Shown one piece after another: positions 54,196-64,000 of a stretch of DNA of 64,000 nt; position 1 is the first letter of the stretch, and each line of letters opens with the position of its first letter. The stretch lies in the NCBI RefSeq assembly GCF_050947335.1, contig NW_027473316.1, forward strand, positions 3,968,001 through 4,032,000. The letters are read 5' to 3'. A model generated the notes under the pieces. It was not told the DNA's origin. It made no database searches and saw only the letters and a program-made list of their open reading frames with translations. The position numbers and the translations under genes were made by a program. Source of the stretch: Megachile rotundata (taxonomy: Eukaryota > Arthropoda > Insecta > Hymenoptera > Megachilidae).

Positions 54196-57115
54196 GTTGA
54201 ACTGCGATTGTATGATTGTGATTGTATGATTGTGATTGTATGATTGTGATTGTATGATTGTGATTGTATGATTGTGATTCTATGACTGTGATTGTATGAT
54301 TGTGATTGTATGCTGGTGACTCTATTATTGTGATTGTATGATTGTGATTGTATGATTGTGATTGTATGATTGTGATTGTATGATTGTGATTGTATGATTG
54401 TGATTGTATGATTGTGATTGTATGATTGTGATTGTATGATTGTGATTGTATGATTGTGATTGTATGATTGTGATTGTATGATTGTGATTTTACGATTGTG
54501 ATTGTATGATTGTGATTGTATGATTGTGATTGTATGATTGTGATTGTATGATTGTGATTGTATGATTGTGATTGTATGATTGTGATTGTATGATTGTTTA
54601 TGTATGATTGTAATTGTATAGTAGTAATTGTGCGATTGTCATCGTATGATTGTGATTGTACGATTGCGATCGTATGATTGTGATTGTTGAACTGCGATTG
54701 TATGATTGTGATTGTATGATTGTGATTGTATGATTGTGATTGTATGATTGTGATTGTATGATTGTGATTGTATGATTGTGATTGTATGATTGTGATTGTA
54801 CGATTGTGATTGTATGATTGTTTTTGTATGATTGTGGTTGTATAGTAGTAATTGTATGATTGTCATCGTATGATTGTGATTGTATGATTGTGATTGTATG
54901 ATTGCGATTGTATGATTGGGATTGTATGATTGCGATTGTATGATTGGGATTGTATGATTGTGATGTATGATTGTGTTTAGCAGATTGTAATTGTATGATT
55001 GCGATTTTATGATTGTGATTGTATGATTGTGAACGTATGATTGTAATCGTATAATTGTGATCGTATGATTGTGATTGTATGATTGTGATTGTATGATTGT
55101 GATTGTATGATTGTGATTGTATGATTGTGATTGTATGATTGTGATTGTATGATTGTGATTGTATGATTGTGATTGTATGATTGTGATTGCATGATTGTGA
55201 TTGTATTATTGTGATTGTATGATTGTGATTGTATGATTGTGATTGTATCATTGTGATTGTATGATTGTGATTGTATGATTGTGAATGTATGATTGTGATT
55301 GTATGATTGTGATTGTATGATTGTGATTGTATGATTGTGATTGTATCATTGTGATTGTATGATTGTGATTGTATGATTGTGATTGTATGATCGTGATTTT
55401 ATGATTGTGATTGTATGATTGTGATTGTATGGTTGTGATCGTATGATTGTGATTCTATGATTGTGATTGTATGTTTGTTTTTGTACGATTGTGATTGTAT
55501 AGTAGTAATTGTATGATTGTCATCGTATGATTGTGATTGTATGATTGTGATTGTATGATTGTGATTGTATGATTGTTTATGTATGATTGTGATTGTATAG
55601 TAGTAATTGTGCGATTGTCATCGTATGATTGTGATTGTATGATTGCGATCGTATGATTGTGATTGTTGAACTGCGATTGTATGATTGTGATTGTATGATT
55701 GTGATTGTATGATTGTGATTGTATGATTGTGATTGTATGATTGTGATTGTACGATTGTGATTGTATAATTGTGATTGTATGAATGTGATTGTATGATTGT
55801 GATCGTATGATAGTGTTTGTTTGATTGCGATTGTATGATTGTGAATGTATGATTGTGATTTTATGATTGTGATTGTATGATTATAATTGTATGACTGTGA
55901 TTGTATGATTGTGATTGTATGATTGGGATTGTATGATTGTGATTGTATGATTGTGATTGTATGATTGTGATTGTATGATTGTGATTGTATGATTGTGATT
56001 GAATGATTGTGAGTGTATGATTGTGATTCTATGATTGTGATTGTATGATTGTTTTTGTACGATTGTGATTGTATAGTAGTAATTGTATGATTGTCATCGT
56101 ATGATTGTGATTGTATGATTGTGATTGTATGATTGTTATTGTATCATTGATCTTGTATGATTACGACCGTATGATTGTAATTGCATGATTGTGATTGTAT
56201 GATTTTGATTGTATGATTTTGATTGTATGATTGTGATCGTATGATTGTGATTGTTTGATTTTGATTGTATGACTGTGATTGTATGATTGTGATTGTATGA
56301 TTGTGATTGTATGATTGTAATTGTATGATTGCGATTTTATGATTGTGATTGCATGATTGTGATTGTATTATTGTGATTGTATGATTGTGATTGTATGATT
56401 GTGATTATATCATTGTGATTGTATGATTGTGATTGTATGATTGTGAATGTATGATTGTGATTGTATGATTGTGATTGTATGATTGTGATTGTATCATTGT
56501 GATTGTATGATTGTGATTGTATGATTGTGATTGTATGATTGTGATTTTATGATTGTGATCGTATGATTGTGATCGTATGATTGTGATCGTATGATTGTGA
56601 TCGTATGATCGTGATTGTATGATTGTGATTGTATGCTGGTGACTCTATTATTGTGATTGTATGATTGTGATTGTATGATTGTGTTTGTATGATTGTGATT
56701 GTATGATTGTGATTGTATGATTGTGATTGTATGATTCTGATTGTATGATTGTGATTGTATGATTGTGATTGTATGATTGTGATTGTATGATTGTGATTGT
56801 ATGATTGTGATTGTATGATTGTGATTGTATGGTGGTGATCGTATGATTGTGATCGTTTGATTGTGGTTGTATAATTATGGTTCTATTATTGTGATTGTAT
56901 GATTGTGATTGCATGATTGTGATTGTATGATTGTGATTGTATGATTGTGATCGTATGATAGTGTTTGTTTGATTGTGATTGTATGATTGTGATTGTATGA
57001 TTGTTTCTGTATAGTAGTAATTGTATGATTGTCATCGTATGATTGTGATTGTATGATTGTGATTGTATGATTGTGATGGTATGATTGTGATTGTATGATT
57101 GTGATTGTATGATTG
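54196..57115. repeat. 8,285-bp-offset duplication, right copy
   Basis: This is the partner of 45.9-48.8 kb, including its family I island (here from about 56.63 kb). Its own changes include TTTAGCAGATTG in place of TTTAGGAGATTG at about 54972, which is the only altered TTTAGGA landmark I found in the window. Others are GTATGTTTG at about 55470 and GAATG at about 55790. Confidence 0.8.
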
Positions 57116-58185
57116 TGATTGTATGATTGTGAATGTATGATTGTGATTGTATGATTGTGATTGTATGATTGCGATTGTATGATTGGGATTGTATGATTGT
57201 GATGTATGATTGTGTTTAGGAGATTGTAATTGTATGATTGCGATTTTATGATTGTGATTGTATGATTGTGATCGTATGATTGTAATCGTATAATTGTGAT
57301 CGTATGATTGTGATCGTATGATTGTGATTCTATGATTGTGATTCTATGATTGTGATTCTATGATTGTGATTCTATGATTGTGATTGTATGATTGTGATTG
57401 TATGCTGGTGACTGTATTATTGTGATTGTATGATTGTGATTGTGATTGTATGATTGTGATTGTATGATTGTGATTGTATGATTGTGATTGTATGATTGTG
57501 ATTGTATGATTGTGATTGTATGATTGTGATTGTATGATTGTGATTGTATGATTGCGATTGTATGATTGCGATTGTATGATTGCGATTGTATGATTGTGAT
57601 TGTATGATTGTGATTGTATGATTGTGATTGTATGATTGTGATTGTATGATTGTGATTGTATGATTGTGATTGTATGATTGTGATTGTATGATTGTGATTG
57701 TATGATTGTGATTGTATGATTGTGATTGTATGATTGTGATTGTATGATTGTATTTGGGAGATTGTAATTGTATGATTGCGATTTTATGTTTGCGATTGTA
57801 TGATGGTGACTGTATTATTGTGATTGTATGATTGTGATTGTATGATTGTGATTGTATGATTGTGATTGTATGATTATGATTGTATGCTTGTGATTGTATG
57901 ATTGTGATTGCAAGATTGTGATTGTATGATTGTGATTGTATGATTGTGATTTTATGATTGTGATTGTATGGTTGTGATTGTATGATTGTGAATGTATGAT
58001 TGGGATTGTATGATCGTGATTGTATGATTGTGATTGTATAATTGTGATTGTATGATTGTGATTGTATGATTGTGATTGCAAGATTGTGATTGTATGATTG
58101 TGATTGTATGATTGTAATTGTATGATTGCGATTTTATGATTGTGATTGTATGATTGTGATCGTATGATTGTGATCGTATGATTGT
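56655..58185. repeat. 1,531-bp family I HOR, copy 1
   Basis: Family I landmarks GTGTTTGTATG (56683), TATAATTATGGTTC, TTTCTGTATAGTAG, TTTAGGA (at about 57209), CTGGTGACTGTAT (57404) and GTATTTGGGAG (at about 57747) are followed by the same series 1,531 bp later. The period is 109 monomers plus 5 bases, the sum of one 6-base insertion and one 1-base deletion. GTATTTGGGAG is otherwise confined to the first 16 kb. Confidence 0.8.
57432..57451. repeat. 20-base monomer with an extra GATTGT
   Basis: This monomer reads GATTGT twice before GATTGTAT, adding six bases to the 14-base unit. It is the first of the only two such insertions found and shows that the monomer is built from separable 6- and 8-base parts. 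Confidence 0.9.
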
Positions 58186-59625
58186 GATTGTATGATTGTG
58201 ATTGTATGATTGTGTTTGTATGATTGTGATTGTATGATTGTGATTGTATGATTGTGATTGTATGATTCTGATTGTATGATTGTGATTGTATGATTGTGAT
58301 TGTATGATTGTGATTGTATGATTGTGATTGTATGATTGTGATTGTATGATTGTGATTGTATGGTGGTGATCGTATGATTGTGATCGTTTGATTGTGGTTG
58401 TATAATTATGGTTCTATTATTGTGATTGTATGATTGTGATTGCATGATTGTGATTGTATGATTGTGATTGTATGATTGTGATCGTATGATAGTGTTTGTT
58501 TGATTGTGATTGTATGATTGTGATTGTATGATTGTTTCTGTATAGTAGTAATTGTATGATTGTCATCGTATGATTGTGATTGTATGATTGTGATTGTATG
58601 ATTGTGATGGTATGATTGTGATTGTATGATTGTGATTGTATGATTGTGATTGTATGATTGTGAATGTATGATTGTGATTGTATGATTGTGATTGTATGAT
58701 TGCGATTGTATGATTGGGATTGTATGATTGTGATGTATGATTGTGTTTAGGAGATTGTAATTGTATGATTGCGATTTTATGATTGTGATTGTATGATTGT
58801 GATCGTATGATTGTAATCGTATAATTGTGATCGTATGATTGTGATCGTATGATTGTGATTCTATGATTGTGATTCTATGATTGTGATTCTATGATTGTGA
58901 TTCTATGATTGTGATTGTATGATTGTGATTGTATGCTGGTGACTGTATTATTGTGATTGTATGATTGTGATTGTGATTGTATGATTGTGATTGTATGATT
59001 GTGATTGTATGATTGTGATTGTATGATTGTGATTGTATGATTGTGATTGTATGATTGTGATTGTATGATTGCGATTGTATGATTGCGATTGTATGATTGT
59101 GATTGTATGATTGTGATTGTATGATTGTGATTGTATGATTGTGATTGTATGATTGTGATTGTATGATTGTGATTGTATGATTGTGATTGTATGATTGTGA
59201 TTGTATGATTGTGATTGTATGATTGTGATTGTATGATTGTGATTGTATGATTGTATTTGGGAGATTGTAATTGTATGATTGCGATTTTATGTTTGCGATT
59301 GTATGATGGTGACTGTATTATTGTGATTGTATGATTGTGATTGTATGATTGTGATTGTATGATTGTGATTGTATGATTGTGATTGTATGATTATGATTGT
59401 ATGATTGTGATTGTATGATTGTGATTGCAAGATTGTGATTGTATGATTGTGATTGTATGATTGTGATTGTATGATTGTGATTGTATGGTTGTGATTGTAT
59501 GATTGTGAATGTATGATTGGGATTGTATGATCGTGATTGTATGATTGTGATTGTATAATTGTGATTGTATGATTGTGATTGTATGATTGTGATTGCAAGA
59601 TTGTGATTGTATGATTGTGATTGTA
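58186..59625. repeat. 1,531-bp family I HOR, copy 2
   Basis: This is a tandem copy of the preceding unit: GTGTTTGTATG at 58214, CTGGTGACTGTAT at 58935, the 6-base insertion at 58963 and GTATTTGGGAG at about 59250. It has one fewer monomer near the GCAAGATTG landmark (58078 with 59595, 1,517 bp). It is followed by family II at about 59.7 kb. Confidence 0.8.
58963..58982. repeat. 20-base monomer with an extra GATTGT, duplicate
   Basis: This is the same six-base insertion in the same position relative to CTGGTGACTGTAT, 1,531 bp downstream of the first. It was inherited through the HOR duplication rather than arising twice. Confidence 0.9.
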
Positions 59626-61471
59626 TGATTGTGATTGTATGATTGTGATTGTATGATTGTAATTGTATGATTGCGATTTTATGATTGTGATTGTATGATT
59701 GTGATCGTATGATTGTGATTGTATGATTGTGATCGTATGATTGTGATCGTATGATTGTGATCGTATGATTGTGATCGTATGATTGTGATTGTATGATTGT
59801 GATTGTATGATTGTGATTGTATGATTGTGATTGTATGATTGTGATTGTATGATTGTGATTGTATGATTGTGATTCTATGATTGTGATTGTATGATTGTGA
59901 TTGTATGCTGGTGACTCTATTATTGTGATTGTATGATTGTGATTGTATGATTGTGATTGTATGATTGTGATTGTATGATTGTGATTGTATGATTGTGATT
60001 GTATGATTGTGATTGTATGATTGTGATTGTATGATTGTGATTGTATGATTGTGATTGTATGATTGTGATTGTATGATTGTGATTGTATGATTGTGATTGT
60101 ATGATTGTGATTGTATGATTGTGATTGTATCATTGTGATTGTATGATTGTGATTGTATGATTGTGATTTTATGATTGTGATTTTATGATTGTGATTGTAT
60201 GATTGTGATTGTATGGTTGTGATCGTATGGTTGTGATTCTATGATTGTGATTGTATGGTTGTTTTTGTACGATTGTGATTGTATAGTAGTAATTGTATGA
60301 TTGTCATCGTATGATTGTGATTGTATGATTGTGATTGTATGATTGTGATTGTATGACTGTTTATGTATGATTGTGATTGTATAGTAGTAATTGTGCGATT
60401 GTCATCGTATGATTGTGATTGTATGATTGCGATCGTATGATTATGATTGTTGAACTGCGATTGTATGATTGTGATTGTATGATTGTGATTGTATGATTGT
60501 GATTGTATGATTGTGATTGTATGATTGTGATTGTACGATTGTGATTGTATAATTGTGATTGTATGATTGTGATTGTATGATTGTGATCGTATGATAGTGT
60601 TTGTTTTATTGCGATTGTATGATTGTGAATGTATGATTGTGATTGTATGATTGTGATTGTATGATTGTAATTGTATGACTGTGATTGTATGATTGTGATT
60701 GTATGATTGGGATTGTATGATTGTGATTGTATGATTGTGATTGTATGATTGTGATTGTATGATTGTGATTGTATGATTGTGATTGAATGATTGTGAGTGT
60801 ATGATTGTGATTCTATGATTGTGATTGTATGATTGTTTTTGTACGATTGTGATTGTATAGTAGTAATTGTATGATTGTCATCGCATGATTGTGATTGTAT
60901 GATTGTGATTGTATGATTGTGAATGTATCATTGATCTTGTATGATTACGACCGTATGATTGTAATTGCATGATTGTGATTGTATGATTTTGATTGTATGA
61001 TTTTGATTGTAGAGATTGTGATCGTATGATTGTGATTGTTTGATTTTGATTGTATGACTGTGATTGTATGATTGTGATTGTATGATTGTGATTGTATGAT
61101 TGTGATTGTATCATTGTGATTGTATGATTGTGATTGTATGATTGTGATTGTATGATTGTGATTGTATGATTGTGATTGTATGATTGTGATTCTATGATTG
61201 TGATTGTATGATTGTGATTGTATGGTTGTGATCGTATGATTGTGATTCTATGATTGTGATTGTATGGTTGTTTTTGTACGATTGTGATTGTATAGTAGTA
61301 ATTGTATGATTGTCATCGTATGATTGTGATTGTATGATTGTGATTGTATGATTGTGATTGTATGATTGTGATTGTATGATTGTTTATGTATGATTGTGAT
61401 TGTATAGTAGTAATTGTGCGATTGTCATCGTATGATTGTGATTGTATGATTGCGATCGTATGATTGTGATT
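59626..61471. repeat. Family II array after the family I block
   Basis: The array resumes with a GATCG run (at about 59.70-59.78 kb), CTGGTGACTCTAT (59907) and a 14-monomer perfect tract. TTTTTGTACG, TAGTAG, GTTGAACTGC (60449) and CATTGATCTTG (60929) follow. A unique 1-base insertion occurs at 61013. Spacing from 60449 to 61472 is 1,023 bp, which is 73 monomers plus that one base. Confidence 0.75.
60999..61013. repeat. 15-base monomer, unique +1 shift
   Basis: The usual TATGATTG junction reads TAGAGATTG, adding one base. It is the only +1 event of this form seen and is not shared with any other HOR copy, so it is probably recent or a sequencing or assembly error. Confidence 0.75.
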
Positions 61472-61819
61472 GTTGAACTGCGATTGTATGATTGTGATTG
61501 TATGATTGTGATTGTATGATTGTGATTGTATGATTGTGATTGTATGATTGTGATTGTACGATTGTGATTGTATAATTGTGATTGTATGATTGTGATTGTA
61601 TGATTGTGATCGTATGATAGTGTTTGTTTGATTGCGATTGTATGATTGTGAATGTATGATTGTGATTGTATGATTGTGATTGTATGATTGTAATTGTATG
61701 ACTGTGATTGTATGATTGTGATTGTATGATTGGGATTGTATGATTGTGATTGTATGATTGTGATTGTATGATTGTGATTGTATGATTGTGATTGTATGAT
61801 TGTGATTGTATGATTGTGA

Positions 61820-64000
61820 TTGAATGATTGTGAGTGTATGATTGTGATTCTATGATTGTGATTGTATGATTGTTTTTGTACGATTGTGATTGTATAGTAG
61901 TAATTGTATGATTGTCATCGTATGATTGTGATTGTATGATTGTGATTGTATGATTGTGATTGTATGATTGTGATTGTATCATTGATCTTGTATGATTACG
62001 ACCGTATGATTGTAATTGCATGATTGTGATTGTATGATTTTGATTGTATGATTTTGATTGTATGATTGTGATCGTATGATTGTGATTGTTTGATTTTGAT
62101 TGTATGACTGTGATTGTATGATTGTGATTGTATGATTGTGATTGTATGATTGTAATTGTATGATTGCGATTTTATGATTGTGATTGTATGATTGTGATCG
62201 TATGATTGTGATCGTATGATTGTGATCGTATGATTGTGACCGTATGATTGTGATCGTATGATTGTGATCGTATGATTGTGATTCTATGATTGTGATTCTA
62301 TGATTGCGATTGTATGATTGTGATTGTATGCTGGTGACTCTATTATTGTGATTGTATGATTGTGATTGTATGATTGTGATTGTATGATTGTGATTGTATG
62401 ATTGTGATTGTATGATTGTGATTGTATGATTGTGATTGTATGATTGTGATTGTATGATTGTGATTGTATGATTGTGATTGTATGATTGTGATTGTATGAT
62501 TGTGATTCTATGATTGTGATTGTATGATTGTGATTGTATGCTGGTGACTCTATTATTGTGATTGTATGATTGTGATTGTATGATTGTGATTGTATGATTG
62601 TGATTGTATGATTGTGATTGTATGATTGTGATTGTATGATTGTGATTGTATGATTGTGATTGTATGATTGTGATTGTATGATTGTGATTGTATGATTGTG
62701 ATTGTATGATTGTGATTGTATGATTGTGATTGTATGATTGTTTATGTATGATTGTGATTGTATAGTAGTAATTGTGCGATTGTCATCGTATGATTGTGAT
62801 TGTACGATTGCGATCGTATGATTGTGATTGTTGAACTGCGATTGTATGATTGTGATTGTATGATTGTGATTGTATGATTGTGATTGTATGATTGTGATTG
62901 TATGATTGTGATTGTACGATTGTGATTGTATGATTGTTTTTGTATGATTGTGGTTGTATAGTAGTAATTGTATGATTGTCATCGTATGATTGTGATTGTA
63001 TGATTGTGATTGTATGATTGCGATTGTATGATTGGGATTGTATGATTGGGATTGTATGATTGTGATGTATGATTGTGTTTAGGAGATTGTAATTGTATGA
63101 TTGCGATTTTATGATTGTGATTGTATGATTGTGAACGTATGATTGTAATCGTATAATTGTGATCGTATGATTGTGATTGTATGATTGTGATTGTATGATT
63201 GTGATTGTATGATTGTGATTGTATGATTGTGATTGTATGATTGTGATTGTATGATTGTGATTGTATGATTGTGATTGCATGATTGTGATTGTATTATTGT
63301 GATTGTATGATTGTGATTGTATGATTGTGATTGTATCATTGTGATTGTATGATTGTGATTGTATGATTGTGAATGTATGATTGTGATTGTATGATTGTGA
63401 TTGTATGATTGTGATTGTATGATTGTGATTTTATCATTGTGATTGTATGATTGTGATTGTATGATTGTGATTGTATGATTGTGATTTTATGATTGTGATT
63501 GTATGATTGTGATTGTATGGTTGTGATCGTATGATTGTGATTCTATGATTGTGATTGTATGGTTGTTTTTGTACGATTGTGATTGTATAGTAGTAATTGT
63601 ATGATTGTCATCGTATGATTGTGATTGTATGATTGTGATTGTATGATTGTGATTGTATGATTGTTTATGTATGATTGTGATTGTATAGTAGTAATTGTGC
63701 GATTGTCATCGTATGATTGTGATTGTATGATTGCGATCGTATGATTGTGATTGTTGAACTGCGATTGTATGATTGTGATTGTATGATTGTGATTGTATGA
63801 TTGTGATTGTATGATTGTGATTGTATGATTGTGATTGCACGATTGTGATTGTATAATTGTGATTGTATGATTGTGATTGTATGATTGTGATCGTATGATA
63901 GTGTTTGTTTGATTGCGATTGTATGATTGTGAATGTATGATTGTGATTGTATGATTGTGATTGTATGATTGTAATTGTATGACTGTGATTGTATGATTGT
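61820..64000. repeat. 13-kb-offset duplication, right copy, continuing past the window
   Basis: This is the partner of 48.85-50.88 kb. It contains the GACCG monomer (62238), two CTGGTGACTCTAT landmarks (62330, 62540) and a 923-bp TTTAGGA-class HOR from 62830 to 63752. It also has the private GATTTTATCATTG and GATTGCACGATTG monomers. Relative to the left copy it has an extra block of about eleven consensus monomers near 62.55-62.73 kb. The array continues beyond base 64000. Confidence 0.8.

Larger units (their letters stand above)
1..64000. repeat. 14-bp satellite array spanning the entire window
   Basis: The consensus monomer is GATTGTGATTGTAT, repeated head to tail without interruption; base 1 starts a monomer and bases 63995-64000 are the first six bases of the next one. 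That gives 4,571 monomers plus 6 bases. The monomer is a 6+8 composite, GATTGT followed by GATTGTAT. The consensus has 4 G, 3 A, 7 T and no C on the plus strand, so strand asymmetry is extreme. Variation is mostly single-base substitution (GATCG, TTGCG, TACG, GAATG, TTCTAT, TCATT) with very few indels. No flanking unique sequence, transposon, RNA gene or plausible gene is visible. Array size and HOR layering suggest a eukaryotic satellite; species and chromosomal location cannot be read from this sequence. Confidence 0.98.

Noticed and set aside
1..64000. CRISPR array
   Set aside because: There are no unique spacers between repeats; the 14-mers abut directly and vary by point substitution over tens of kilobases.
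1..64000. tRNA, rRNA, transposon or centromere-protein (CENP-B box) sequence
   Set aside because: No stretch departs from the 14-mer pattern long enough to hold an RNA gene or element, and no CGGG-containing box or terminal inverted repeat is seen.
1..64000. Low-complexity sequencing artefact
   Set aside because: Ordered landmarks, exact recurrent offsets and shared private variants over tens of kilobases form a coherent duplication history. Local copy number could still be affected by assembly, notably for the 13-kb-offset copy.

Overview
The whole 64,000-base window is one uninterrupted tandem-repeat (satellite) array. I find no gene, RNA gene, mobile element or unique-sequence stretch in it. 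The consensus monomer is the 14-mer GATTGTGATTGTAT, best read as a 6+8 composite (GATTGT + GATTGTAT). Base 1 begins a monomer. Counting in steps of 14 gives 4,571 monomers and a 6-base remainder, and the last 6 bases are the first 6 of a monomer. The array therefore runs off both ends and its net register shift over 64 kb is zero. An array this large and layered points to eukaryotic satellite heterochromatin (for example subtelomeric, pericentromeric or sex-chromosome) in a long-read assembly. Nothing here identifies the species.

Layout: point-variant monomers act as landmarks and reveal layers of higher-order repeats (HORs). About 1-16.66 kb is variant family I, marked by GTATTTGGGAG and AGAAGTAATTG; it includes a roughly 5.0-kb tandem duplication (about 7.05-12.06 and 12.06-16.65 kb). 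From about 16.7 kb onward family II dominates, marked by GTTGAACTGC, CATTGATCTTG and CTGGTGACTCTAT. Two recurrent family II HOR classes alternate: a unit of about 923-993 bp carrying a 1-base deletion, and a unit of 1,162-1,176 bp (83-84 monomers). Family I material reappears at about 48.35-48.84 kb and about 56.65-59.62 kb. Larger blocks are re-used at fixed offsets: 6,354 bp (26.7 to 33.1 kb), 3,584 bp (36.0 to 39.6 kb), 8,285 bp (45.9 to 54.2 kb), 12,986-13,140 bp (48.9 to 61.9 kb) and 1,531 bp (56.7 to 58.2 kb).

Coding: long open frames exist only on the minus strand, and they are arithmetic by-products. 14 is not a multiple of 3, so all three minus frames read the same 14-residue repeat (QSQSYNHNHTITII). 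The consensus contains no minus-strand stop, so frames end only at variant monomers. The plus strand is closed in every frame by TGA. I do not call any of these as genes.

Most notable: the array is phase-locked. All spacing between the landmarks I measured is explained by a small set of inherited indels (one -1 class in 20 copies, one +1 class in 7 copies, a single +1, and one +6 class in 2 copies). These indels work as lineage tags for reconstructing how the array was amplified.
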